Assembly: GCF_027579695.1 (NCBI RefSeq)
Contig: NC_083587.1
Coordinates: 43,380,232-43,444,231 of the forward strand
Direction: 5' to 3'
DNA length: 64,000 nt
DNA from: Neoarius graeffei
Taxonomy: Eukaryota; Chordata; Actinopteri; Siluriformes; Ariidae
The notes beneath the pieces were generated by a model. That model worked only from the letters and a program-made list of their open reading frames with translations. It was not told the origin of the DNA and searched no databases. Each line of letters begins with the position of its first letter. Position 1 is the first letter of the stretch. Positions 10,701 through 24,000 of the stretch are shown one piece after another. A program made the position numbers and the translations under genes.

Positions 10701-13700
10701 ATGTTCACAACTACCCTTTAGTGGCGGTCCACATTCTATTTCGAGGGGAGAAATTTAGTGTAAAGGCGGCAGTTAATCCTCGCCTTACCCACTCAATAAT
10801 TTTGGGGACAGATTGGCCGGGATTTCGGGAATTAATGACTCATTTAGTGAAGAGTGGGGCCTGCCATAGTTCAGCAGGAGGAGGTCCCGGTGTGGCATTG
10901 TGCGGGAGCAGCTGTCACAGAGCCGTCTATGTCATCACTGCATCAGAGTGAGGAGCAGCAGGCTCCTCCTCCCTCTCTTGGGGAATCCCTCGCGGATTTC
11001 CCGTTAGAGCAGTCGCGAGACGAGACTCTGCAGCATGCGTTTGACCAAGTGAGAGTAATCGATGGTCAAACGCTCCAGCCAAACACCACCCCGTCCTTCC
11101 CCTATTTTTCCATTATGAAGGATAGATTATACCGAGTGACGCAGGACACTCAGACTAAGGAGCTGATCACACAACTTTTGATCCCAAAGAGCCGCCGAGA
11201 ATTTGTATTCCAGGCGGCTCACTTTAATCCCATGGCTGGACACTTGGGACAGGATAAGACACTAGCCCGAATAATGGCCTGGTTCTATTGGCCAGGGATT
11301 CATGGCGATGTCCGTAGGTGGTGTACGGTGTGCCGCGAATGCCAGTTAGTAAATCCAGCGGCCATTCCAAAAGCACCTTTGCGCCCTCTGCCATTAATCG
11401 AGACCCTGTTCGAAAGAATTGGGATGGATCTCGTCGGGCCATTAGATTGGTCAACATGAGGGTATCGCTTTATTTTAGTTCTGGTGGACTATGCAACGCG
11501 ATACCTGGAAGCAGTGCCTCTCCGCAATATCTCAGCACATAGTATTGCGGAAGCACTCTTCCACGTCACCTCCCAAGTTGGAATCCCCAAAAAGATTCTG
11601 ACTGATCAAGGCACTACGTTTATATGTCATGCACACTGCATGAACTGTATGGGTTACTAGGAATTAAGCCGATCCGCACCAGCGTTTATCACCCACAAAC
11701 GGACAGTTTAGTCGAACGGTTCAATCGCACCCTCAAGAACATAATTAAAAAGTTTGTACACAAGGATGCACGCAATTGGGATAAATGGCTCGAACCCCTG
11801 TTATTCGCAGTGCGAGAGGTCCCACAAGCCTCCACGGGGTTCTCCCCATTCGAATTATTATATGGGCCTAAGCCGCGTGGCATCCTAGATGTACTGCAGG
11901 AAAATTGGGAGGAGGGACCTTCAACAAGCAAAAATGAAATTCAATACGTTATCGACCTGCGCGCAAAACTCCACACACTCACACACCTAACCCAGGAGAA
12001 TTTGCGGCAGGCCCAAGAACGACAAATCCACCTGTACGACAGGGGTACATGCCTTAGGGAGTTCGCACCAGGAGATAAAGTACTTGTGCTGTTGCCTACG
12101 TCGAGCTCCAAATTGATCGCCAAATAGCAAGGACCCTTTGAGGTCACACGGCGAGTCGGGGATGTCGACTATAAGGTAAGGCAAACGGACAGGGGTGGGG
12201 CGCTACAGATTTACCACCTCAATCTGCTCAAACTTTGGAACGAGGAGGTCCCCGTGGCGTTGGTGTCATTGGTTCCGGAGAAGGTGGAGCTGGAGTCGGA
12301 GGTTCAAAAGGGAACATTGACATCGCTTACCTCTCCGGTCCCCTGTGGAGACCACCTCTCCCCGACCCAACTCACGGAGGTTGCCCAGTTGCAGACCGAA
12401 TTTTTGGACGCGTTCTCACCCCTGCTTGGCCGCACCCGCCTCATAGAACACCACATTGAGACGCCCCCGGGGGTGGTAGTGCGCAGCCACCGTTACAGGC
12501 TGCCCGAACACAAGAAAAAGGTGGTTCGGGAAGAACTCGAGGCCATCCTCAACATGGGCATCGTCGAGAAGCCCCACAGTTACTGGAGCAGCCCGGTGGT
12601 CTTGGTTCCCAAGGCCGATGGGTCGGTCCGGTTCTGTGTGGACTATAGAAAAGTCAACGCGTGTCTAAATTTGATGCGTACCCAATGCCTCATATTGACG
12701 AGTTGCTGGATCGACTAGGCATGGCTTGCTTTTATTCGACACTGGATTTGACAAAGGGTTATTGGCAGATCCCCTTGACTCCATTATCCCAAGAAAAAAC
12801 GGCCTTCTCCACACCGTTTGGCTTACACCAATTTGTCACACTTCCTTTTGGGCTGTTTGGGGCGCCCGCTACGTTCCAGCAGTTTATGGATAGGGTCCTC
12901 CGCCCCCACACCACCTATGCAGCCGCATACTTAGACGATATCATAATCTATAGTAATGACTGGCCGCGGCATCTGCAACACCTAAGGGCCGTCCTTGGGT
13001 CGCTGAGGAGAATAGGTCTCACAACCAACCCGAAGAAGTGTGCGATTGGGCGGGTGGAAGTACGGTATCTGGGCTTCCACTTGCTCAATGGGCAGGTGCG
13101 TCCCCAAATTAATAAGACAGCAGCGATTGCGGCCTGATGCCAGTTAACCTGTGTTTGTGTGTCTTCCCCAGTGACCGCGCCCTATAAAAGGAGAGAGCGA
13201 GCAGAGGAAGGGATGCCAACCAGACGACTTGTGTGTGTGCGTGCATGTGTGGCTGGGAGAGTGGAAAGTCACTGAAAAGTGCAAAAATAAAGAGTTTTGG
13301 AAACTCAGTTCTGGCCTGCCGTACTTCTGTGCTCCACCCACCCATTCAAAGTTCTATCTAGAGAAATCTCCATATGGAAGAGACAAGGCTCAAAACTGAC
13401 ATTGGATGCCTGTGATCATCAGGCCTTCAGGTGATACTGCATTAAAAGCAGACACATGTCTGTAGTGAAAATCACTGTATAGGCTTGGGAACACTTCAGA
13501 AAACCATTATCTGTGCAAACGGTTCATTAATGCATCCACAAATGCAAGTTAAAACCATATATAAAACAATATCCAGAAACACTGCCACCTTTTCTGGACC
13601 TGAGCTCTTTTATGATGGACTGAGGCAAAGTGGAAAATTGTCCCGAGGTCTGACAAATCAAAAGTAGAAATTCTTTTTAGAAATCATGGACACCACATCC

Positions 13701-16700
13701 TCCAAGTGAAAGAGGAGTGGGACCATCCAGCTTCTTAGCAGTGCACAGTTCAAAAGCCAGCATCTGTGATGCTATGAGGGTGCATTAGTGCACATGACAT
13801 GGGTAGTTTGTACATCTGGGAAGGTATCATTAATGCTGAATGATATATACACATGTTTCAGAGCAATATACTGCTATCCAGACTTTTTTTTCAGGGAAGG
13901 CCTTCCTTCTTTCAGCAAGCCAATGCCATACTGCTTTCTGTGCATATTAAAACTACATGGCTCCTGATTTGTGACAATGACATTCATTTCTCTAAATGGA
14001 AGCAGATTTACCTGCTTGCATCACAGCAGACACATACATTTTCACATCAAAATCTCTTTCATATGCATTGAGACTCAGAAAGCTCAGTCAGTTTAGCTTT
14101 CTACCATTCAAGCTTCAAAACTGGCAAAACCTTATTGGATTTCAGATTTCAAATCATCAGCACACTGACTGACAGGCACAGTTGAATCCAGAGCAGCAAT
14201 GATTGCCATGGAGTAGCCCCATAAAAAAAAAAAAAAACTTGCGTGTACTCTATACAATGCCTTCTAGCGGCAGGACGTGACAGACATGGGGACAATGGTG
14301 TGTGGTGCAAAAAAGTGCTTTTATTTTTGTTTATTTTGTGGAGTGGAGTGAGCCAGTTGGTGCAGGAAGTGCACCAACTGCAAGGGATCAAAGTGGAGGT
14401 GGTATGCTCAAGTGTCTCAGGGTGTGAGGAGTGGTAAGTTCTTCTTAGTGGTGCATAGGAGCAGCTTTGCAATGTTTCCAGCAGGGGAGGGAATCATCTG
14501 AAGTTGTATCTGCTGGGAAAACAGCAAGTCAGATTTAGCATTCAGGAGGAGGTACTCACTCAGTGAATGGTGTGCCGCCTTTATATACTCTCTCACTGTC
14601 TCCTGGAGGGTGAATGCACATGCTGTCATTAGCAGCTACCAGCCACACTGCATTAAGCTGCTCCTCTCCTCTATGTGTTCTAGGTGCTGTTTTCTGCTGG
14701 TGGTGCTGAACTGCTGCTGCTGAGTTTTGGTACAGGAGTTTTTCACTCTTTTCCCTTTAAACCACTCCAGTGTAGCTTTAGCGGTATGTTTAGGGTCATT
14801 GTCCTGCTGGAATGTGAACCTTCATCCCAGCCTCAAACCTCTGGTCGACTCAAACAGGTTTCCCTGCAGAATTGCTCTGTATTTAGTGCCATCCATCTTT
14901 CCTTCAATCCTGACCAGCTTTCCTGTCCCTGCGGATGAAAAACATCCCCACAGCATGATGCAGCTACCACCATGCTCACTGTAGGAATGGTGTCCTCAGG
15001 GTGATGGGAAGTGTTGGGTTTGCACCACATATTGCACCACACATCCCATGATGGCCAAAAGGTTCAATTTTAGTCTCATCTGACCAGAGAATCTTCTTCC
15101 ATATGTTTGGGGAGTCTGCCACATGCTGTTGGGCAAACTTCAAACATGTTTGCTTTTTTTTTTTTAAGCAATGGATTTTTTTCTGGACACTCTTCCATAA
15201 AGCCCCACTCTGTGGAGTGTACAGCTTAAAGAGGTCCTATGAGCAGATAATCCCATCTCCACTGTGGATTTTTGCAGCTCCTTCAGTGTTCTCTTTGGTG
15301 TCTGTGTTGCAGCGAAACACTGTTCTCTAGTCCACTCTGACTGCTCTGGAATATTAAGCTCTTTGCATAGCTTAGACCTTTTATTACCACAAACTTTTGT
15401 CCTAGCTCTCTCTCAAAACTGGGATTATCAGAAGAGGCATGTGTTTCTAGTGAGTATGTTTCACTTTTAAGATCCTGATCACACATGAATCTCATTTTGT
15501 CTAACACAAACACTTATTTGGTACTGAGAAACTTCCACTGAACTACTATCAATCAAACATTTGTTGCATCTTTAAACTGGTTCTTTTTGACTAGCAAGCA
15601 CTTTAACACGATGACTCACTTATCCGTGCTTGCATATGGTGTTAGGACCACACAAACAGATCATTTGGATCAGATCATACATGTGATGAATTCATCTATC
15701 ATCTGGGTTGTTACAGTGCAGAGACAGAGCACATCATCTGCCAACTGCCAACAAACACCAAGAATTGTTGTAAGTTCTTCTGGATGCGAAAATATACTGC
15801 AGTTTTCTCAAAAATAAAACAAACAGACAGAGCCAGGAGACCTGTAATCCAGGTTTTAAAAATATCTTATTTGTGCACCAAAGGGAGAACCTGGAGACAG
15901 CTGATTCACAAGGTCAGGTCGAAAATAAGTTAGTCTAAAGTTGGGACATTGTGTAAAAATATAAATAAAAACAGAATGTGATGATTTGTAAATCATGGTA
16001 ATCCAAATGTTGAAACTCACAAATTTCATTGTTGTTTGAAAAATATATATGCTCATTTTTTAATTGGATGCCAGCAACATGTTTCAAAAAGGGTGGGACA
16101 GAGACATGTTTGGAAGAAGAAGAAGAAGAAGAAGAAGAAGCCTTTATGTGTCACATGCACACTCAAGCACAGTGAAATTCGTCCTCTGCATTTAACCCAT
16201 CTGAAGCAGTGAACACACACATGCGCGCACACAAGTGAGCAATGAGCACCCACACATGTACCCAGAGCAGTGGGCAGTTATGCTCCAGCACCTGGGGAGC
16301 AGTTGGGGTTAGGTGCCTTGCTCAAGGGCACTTCAGCCCAAGGCTGCCCCATATTAACCTAACCGCATGTCTTTGAGCTGTGAGGGAAACTGGAGCACCT
16401 GGAGGAAACCCATGCAGACCACCGTGTTTCATCACCTCTACTTTTAACAACACTCTGTACATGTTTGGGAATTGAGACCATTTGCTGTAATTTTGAAAAT
16501 GAGATTGTCCCATTCTTGCCTATTATAATTTCAGCTGCACAACAGTCTGGGGTCTCCTTTGTCATATTTTTGTTTCACAATGTACCAAATGTTTTCAATT
16601 GGTGACAGGTCTGGACTGCAGGCAGGCCACTTTATCATCTGGAATCTTTTACTACAGAGCCATGCAGATGTGATGTGTGCAGAATGCAGTTGTCAGCCTA

Positions 16701-19700
16701 TCTGTATACATCGTTTAGCATTAATGGTGCCTTCCCTGAGGTGCAAGCTACCTATGCCATACTGTATGCACTAATGCATCTCCATACCATCACAGATGCT
16801 GGCTTTTGAACTGTGCGCTGATAAGTCAGATGGTTCCTCTCCTCTTTGCTCAGAGGACATGATGTCCATGATTTCCAAAAAGAATATCAAATTTTGATTT
16901 GTCAGACCACAGAACAATTTTCCACTTTGCCTCAGTCCATCCTAAATGAGCTTGGGCCCAGAGAAGGTAGTAGTGTTTCTAGGTATTGTTTATATATGGA
17001 TTCTTCTTTGCATGGTAGAATTTTAATTTCCATTTGTGGATGCAGCAACAAACTGTGTTAATCGATTATGGCTTTAGGAAGTATTTCTGAGCCCATGCAG
17101 TGATTTCCATGAAAGAATCATGTCTGTTTTTAATGCACTGCCACCTTAAGGCCATCTTTACTTCTGAGAAACTCTGGGATGCTCTTTTTATACCCACAAT
17201 CATGGTACTGATCATGTAATTTCCAATTAACCTACACTATCGTTCAAAAGTTTGGGGTCACCCAGACAATTTTGTGTTTTCCATGAAAAGTCACACTTTT
17301 ATTTACCACCATAAGTTGTAAAATGAATAGAAAATATAGTCAAGACATTTTTCTGGGCGGCACGGTGGTGTAGTGGTTAGCGCTGTCGCCTCACAGCAAG
17401 AAGGTCCTGGGTTCGAGCCCCGGGGCCGGCGAGGGCCTTTCTGTGCGGAGTTTACATGTTCTCCCCGTGTCCGCGTGGGTTTCCTCCGGGTGCTCCGGTT
17501 TCCCCCACAGTCCAAAGACATGCAGGTTAGGTTAACTGGTGACTCTAAATTGACCGTAGGTGTGAATGTGAGTGTGAATGGTTGTCTGTGTCTATGTGTC
17601 AGCCCTGTGATGACCTGGCGACTTGTCCAGGGTGTACCCCGCCTTTCGCCCATAGTCAGCTGGGATAGGCTCCAGCTTGCCTGCGACCCTGTAGAAGGAT
17701 AAAGCGGCTACAGATAATGAGATGAGATGAGATGAGACATTTTTCTGGCCATTTTGAGCATTTAATCGACCCCACAAATGTGATGCTCCAGAAACTCAAT
17801 CTGCTCAAAGGAAGGTCAGTTTTATAGCTTCTCTAAAGAGCTCAACTGTTTTCAGCTGTGCTAACATGATTGTACAAGGGTTTTCTAATCATCCATTAGC
17901 CTTCTGAGGCAATGAGCAAACACATTGTACCATTAGAACACTGGAGTGATAGTTGCTGGAAATGGGCCTCTATACACCTATGTAGATATTGCACCAAAAA
18001 CCAGACATTTAGTAGAATTTAGCTAGAATAGTCATTTACCACATTAGCAATGTATAGAGTGTATTTCTGATTAGTTTAAAGTGATCTTCATTGAAAAGAA
18101 CAGTGCTTTTCTTTCAAAAATAAGGAAATTTCAAAGTGACCCCAAACTTTTGAACGGTAGTGTAATTAGCTGTGAGATGTTCCACCAGGTGGTTTTTTGT
18201 GTGTTTGTTTTGTTTGTTTTAGTATTACACAACTTTTCCAGTCTTTTGTTGCCCCTGTCCCAACTTTTCTGAAACATGTTGCTGGCAATAAATTCCAAAT
18301 TAGCTCCCCCCCCCCAAAAAAAAAAAAAAAGTTGTTTGGGTTTAAAAAATTTCTCAGTTTCAACATTTGATATGCTGTCTGTAGGGTGGCGCGGTGGTGT
18401 AGTGCTTAGCCCTGTCGCCTCACAGCAAGAAGGTCCTGGGTTCGAGCCCAGCAGCCGGCGAGGGCCTTTCTGTGTGGAGTTTGCGTGTTCTCCCTGTGTC
18501 TGTGTGGGTTTCCTCTGGATGCTCTGGTTTCCCCCACAGTCCAAAGATATGCAGGTTAGGTTAATTGGTGTCTCTAAAATTGACCATGGGTGTGAATGTG
18601 AGTGTGAATGGTTGTTTGTCTCTGTGTCAGCCCTGTGTTAACCTGGCAACTTGTCCAGCGTGTATCCCGCCTCTTGCCCATAGTCAGCTGGGATAGGCTC
18701 CAGCTTGCCCATGACCCTGCAGAACAGGATAAGTGGCTACAGATAATGGATGGATGGATATGTTGTCTGTACTGTTCTCAATGAAATATAGGGTTTCCAT
18801 GATTTGCAAGTCATCACATTCTGCTTTTATTTACTTGTACACAGCATGCCCACTTTTTATGGCAACAGGGTTGTTTCTGAAAAATGGCAGATACAATAAT
18901 AATTATGAGTGAAATATTCAATAAATTAGTCTCATTGATGGATTGTGGAACATTTTTATGTCAAAATAATGAGTTATAGTAAGTCAAAATAATGACATAC
19001 TAAGCTGAAATAACTAAATAAATGACTCAATAAATAACTTAGCTTCATAATTATTATTGTATGTGCCATTTTTCAGAAACAACCCTGTTGCCAAAAAAGT
19101 GGGCATGCTGTGTCAAAATAAGTTAATAAGTCAAAATACTGATAATTGGGGGGGGGGGGGGGGGAATCACACATTGTGGTTAAGGGCGTATGTACTTGCA
19201 ATGTACAACAAAATTGGCTTAAGTTTACAAATTGTTATCATGGAAAAAACAGGCTTACTGTATTTATTATTACTATATTTCAGAAACTTTTTTCCATTTA
19301 TACACTTTTACTGTTGCCATTTAACAGTATTTTCCTGCAAATTATGGTGTACACTGGGCATTTTTAGTGTGCTCTTTTAAAACAATTGAACACTATTTGT
19401 ACACCAGTAATATTGTGGTGCATTTATTCTGCTTCTTATACATGTTTATGTACCATAGGGCCAAAAATCACTGCAGGAGAGCCAGGGGACTTTACTGGGA
19501 AAAGTTGGGCAGCTGAGTGAGCAACTGAAACAGGAAAAGCAGAAGGTGATGATCCTAGGTGGTCAACTTAATACTGCCACTATCTCACTGCACAACTTGG
19601 CAGAGGTACTGCAGTCATGTCATTTTCATATTAGTGAATTCAGGACTACTTCTTATAAATATAATACACTCAAAAATAAGCAAATAATATCCATTATAAT

Positions 19701-19875
19701 CTAATAACATTGAAACAGATCTTTATCTCACCAATATGGTGATCTATTCGTAGCTTCAGGAGAGGGTCTCAGACATTGAAAGGGAGAGAAGTCTCTTGAA
19801 GAGGAACTATAATGCTCTACTGCTTAGGTGAGTTCTCTGCAAAACTCATCCAAACAACCTCGTTCTTTTATATTA

Positions 19876-19935
<60 letters not shown>

Positions 19936-20986
19936 CTACACCATTTCTTTTATATCACTATCAACATATTTACAGTAATACACTGACAGATTTTCAATGT
20001 TGTAAACAGGCACGTTCTGTGCATTTTCTGCAATTTGAATGCAGTCAAGTTATGCAAGTTTGAATCAGATGTAATCATACTGAAATATTTAATGATTTCC
20101 ACCATAGCACTCTGTCTGCCCATAGCCACCATAATGAACATGAGAGTGAAAAAGAGAGTGATAGAAAGGAAGTGGAGGACTGGAGAGTTGAAATATCAGT
20201 ACTGGAAAAGAAGCTGGAAGATGAAAAAAGAGAGAGGGAAAAGCTGGAGCAGGAAAAAAAGTGGGTGGTACAAGACTATGAAAGGAATCAAATGGAAAGA
20301 GCACAAGAAAGGGGTAAGCATGTGAGAATGTGGTTTAGGACAGGAGTTCATGAATAGTCTATTCATGCTGCAATATTTCCATAACTTAATTGTTTTCTCA
20401 TTTAGCCATGACCATGACCCTTAGAGAAAAACATGACTTCCTGGAGCAAGAAGTTCTACAATACAAAAAGCATGTGATATCCCTACAAGAGAAACTAAAC
20501 AGAGTATCAAAAGTAAAAGATTGACTTGAAGTGATTTAATACTGCATGTAATGACATGTTGATAGTCAAACTCTTTTTTTCCCCCCCACTCCTTTCTATC
20601 AAAGGATTTTCATATGGATGTGGAAGACCTAAGTGAAGTTTTGATGCAGATGAAGGTTTGTTTGCTTTTGTTAGATAAGTAAAACATTAAAGTAAAATGT
20701 AAAACAGCATTTACACAAAGTCTTTTTACATTTAAAATCAATCTCTCTCTCTCTCTCTACTTCTTCCTCTCAGGCTTTACGATTGCAGCATGAGAGTTGC
20801 AAAGGTCTGACAGACCTGATGAGTAATGAGAAGGTCAAAGACCCATCAGGAGAGCTGGCTGCTCTACAGGCCTCACATGCAGAAACAATATTAGAGCTGC
20901 AGAAAACTCGGGAATTGTTGGTAATGCAGCATAAGCTCAATAGTGACCTGCAGGTAACTAAATACACACACACACACACACACCAA

Positions 20987-21031
<45 letters not shown>

Positions 21032-24000
21032 GACATAATGGCTCCACTTTACCAGGCTGATGTGAAGATGGAAAAGGAGAGAGCAGAAAAAGAAAGAGAA
21101 TGGAAAAGAAGGGAGGTCAATGAAAAAGACAAACTGTTGAAAGATAGGGATCTTCAAATCAACAGTTTAAAAGGTAAGACCTGTGGGAATATTGTACATC
21201 TGCAACCTTTAAATAAGCATAAATTTATTTAGGCAGTGGCATTGCTTGAAATGGCCACTTATTTTGTAATATTGTGTATCAACCAATATTTTTTTTTCTC
21301 TACTTATTGTTTCAGCTCAGCTGAAAGACTTAACATACCATGCTAGAAAATACAATCAGATTATACCAGAGCAATACATATGGACAGGAGTGGATCAGGA
21401 ATTAGTCCAGATTATGGAGGGGAATACCAGATTAAATCAGTTCCAAGATGAAGGATCCTTGCTTGAAATCAGCCTCATGGGAGCTACATTTACCCCTCTG
21501 GGACTGAAACTCATGAGACAGCAGAGAGGTGTGGATACCAGTGGTCCCCATGAGGTGGTAACATTTTGTACCTACACATTCCTTGATTTTGAAATGCACT
21601 CAACCCCACTGAGTTCAGGGACACAGCCAAACTATGGCTTCACATCCTGCTATGACCTCACTGGCCACAGCCCCACCAAACTTGAAGGTCAAGCGGCTTT
21701 TGCAAATGTTGAAGTACATCAGGCACTAGGAGGAGTGCAATTCATAACCCAGGGCAGAGCAAGAATACCCCTCATGCAAATGTTACAGCACAGAGGAGAA
21801 AAAGTAAAAGGGAGAGTCAACATTACAGGTAAGAGGAACAATAAATGCAGTGTATGCTACCTAATGAAATCATTTTGAAAGAGAAGTTTTTCTTAGTTAC
21901 AGTCCTCTAGTAGCCCAGCCTCCTTTAAGAAAACCCCTATTTCAGGTCGTAAACTGATGAATAACCTAGTTCAGAGCAGTGTGATAGAACAGAACAAACA
22001 TTAACCAGTATACAGTCAGCTTCAGAATAATTGGTATCCATGGTAAAGATGAGTAAAATATTTGTGTGCTTAACTAGGTAGCTTAATCTTACACTGATAA
22101 TATGAGAGATACCTAACCGTTAGGTGGCATGGTGGTGTAGTGGTTAGCGCTGTCGCCTCACAGCAAGAGGGTCCGGGTTTGAGCCCCGTGGCCGGCGAGG
22201 GCCTTTCTGTGTAGAGTTTGCATGTTCTCCCTGTGCCCGCGTGGGTTTCCTCCGGGTGCTCCGGATTCCCCCACAGTCCAAAGACATGCAGGTTAGGTTA
22301 ACTGGTGACTCTAAATTGACCGTAGGTGTGAATGGTTGTCTGTGTCTATGTGCCAGCCCTGTGATGACCTGGCGACTTGTCCAGGGTGTACCCCACCTTT
22401 CGCCCGTAGTCAGCTGGGATAGGCTCCAGCTTGCCTGCAACCCTGTAGAACAGGATAAAGCGGCTAGAGATAATGAGATGAGATGACCTAACCATTATTT
22501 GAAGTCTAAGTAAGTAAGTAAATAAGTAACAAACACACATGCAAAATGATTTTTGGCATTTCTCCATTTCATACTTCATGTAACCACTATTTGCCAACTT
22601 AACAGCACAGGGTTAAGTTGGCAAATAGCAGTTACATGAAGTATGAAATGGAGAGATGCCAAAAATCATCCCATCAAGTAATGTTTGATGGGATAGGAGA
22701 ATGCAGAGGAAGGAATATGAAACCATTCTTTCATGCACAATCTCTCCAGGTCCCCTAGGTTCCTTGCTATTTATCCCACATGTTTTCAATGGGTGTAGGT
22801 GTAGGCCATGTCAAAAGCTTGATTCTATAAACCATTTTTGTGTGGAGCTGAATTTATGCTTTGTATTATTTTCCTGCTGGAAAGCCCAAGTCAGCTGTCA
22901 CACCTACAGCAGCCCCAACAACTGCAACTCTCATGAACTTTCACAGCATCCAAACATGGCCAACACTGACAGTGATTCAAACTTGAGTTACCAGCAAACT
23001 CCACAGACTCCAACATACTCAGGCTCACCTTCATACTAATTATAATCACCTGCCTATCATTACACAGCACTACAGAGATTTCAAATGGACTTTCCAAACA
23101 CACACATACACACATTGTTCAAAGCAGTAGATCCTGTTTGTTTGTCTATGAATGCTAATGGTTCTCTGCCTGTATTGTTATTCTGGTTTTGACCGTATGC
23201 TTAGCCCTGGTTTACAAGTTTGCATCATGTCTCCCTGTTGTTGTTTGTACTGCACCTAAACCATGCCAGCCCATGACTTTATCTCTTAATTACTTCTCTG
23301 TATGCTGTTTGCTGCTCAACTGACCCTGTCCTCCTCTGTGCATGGTAGATTATTTTGTCAACTAACTGGATGCAACGAAACACAAATCCCACCGGAGCAC
23401 TCTCACTACTCAAGTATAGCACATTGGAGAGCAGGAACAGTGGTTCTGAGAGATCACTGACCAGATCCAGCAACTGGCATCTGCCCTTAGCTAATCTTTA
23501 TTTGAAGTAAATTTGAAAGAGAAAAAAAAACATGTGCAAAATGACATTTGGCATCCCTCCATTTACTACTTCATATAATCCCCATTTGCCAACATAACAG
23601 CATAGGGTCTTGTCATGTGCCATACCACCTGTGTCGTGTGCCATGCCACCTGTGTCTCCAGCTCCAACCCCCTCTGCTCAGTCTCTGATCGCCCAGCCTG
23701 ATAAGTTCATTGGAGACCCCTCACAGTGTCAGGGCTTCCTCTTTCAGTGTGAGCTGTACTTCACCACACAGGTACCTCTCAGGCCAAGCCAAGATCATAC
23801 AGCTCCTTAATTTACTCACTGGCAAGGCGCTCCAATGGGCTACTGTAGTGTGGGAGCAAGGCAGCAAGCTGCTCTCATCCTCCAAATACTTTGTTACCCT
23901 GTTTTGCTGAGTCTTTGACCATGCCACTGAGGGCAAAGAGATGGGTAAGCCTTTGTTAGTGGTCATGAAAGGCAGGAGAAGAGCAGTGGAGTACACCCCT

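Larger units (their letters stand above)
9172..13356 (+). mobile_element. Gmr1-type Ty3/gypsy LTR retrotransposon
   Basis: 5' LTR 9172-9484, primer-binding-like TGGTGCCGAAACCTGGGA, gag, zinc knuckle, protease, then integrase (about 10970-12250) before reverse transcriptase (about 12330-13137), then a 5'-truncated 3' LTR. Integrase upstream of RT within a Ty3/gypsy-like sequence is the known hallmark of the Gmr1 group. RNase H is absent because a deletion joins RT to the 3' LTR. In-frame stops (9657, 11457, 12125) and frameshifts (about 11620 and 12660) make it inactive. Confidence 0.85.
8990..14150 (+). mobile_element. Tc1-like transposon split by an LTR retrotransposon
   Basis: The left part (about 9020-9171: AAAACCCTATATTTAATTG, then the CCTCAAATGTAAAATTGC segment) and right part (13357-14150) are consecutive pieces of one + strand Tc1-like transposase gene. 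Between them sits 9172-13356. The coding part is degraded by stops and a gap of about 35 bp at the junction. The right half keeps recognisable blocks to about 14150. Confidence 0.75.
15930..18890 (-). mobile_element. Tc1-like transposon with three nested insertions
   Basis: Ends of the GTTGGGAC(A)...AAATAAAAACAGAATG type occur at about 15935 and 18890 in inverted orientation. The - strand carries transposase blocks at 16420-17230 (reverse of CAGCAATTGGTCTCC to CTCAGAAGTAAAGATG). It is interrupted by a SINE-like repeat at 16114-16419, a TA-flanked MITE at 17235-18162, and a SINE at 18384-18756. No open transposase remains. Confidence 0.75.

Noticed and set aside
10145..10951. 268-residue frame read as one protein
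   Set aside because: Only its second half (zinc knuckle and protease) matches the element; the first half is an alternate frame of gag.
17357..17435. True tRNA gene
   Set aside because: The A- and B-box-like sequences belong to a SINE with a long body, tail and target duplications.
20783..21232. 149-residue frame with a poly(Asn) run as one exon
   Set aside because: The poly(Asn) is the (AAT)n microsatellite of the intron 20954-21055; splice sites on both sides and family similarity support removal.
22701..23039. 112-residue frame as a host gene
   Set aside because: No splice or motif support; it lies in the LTR-like region of the gypsy relic.
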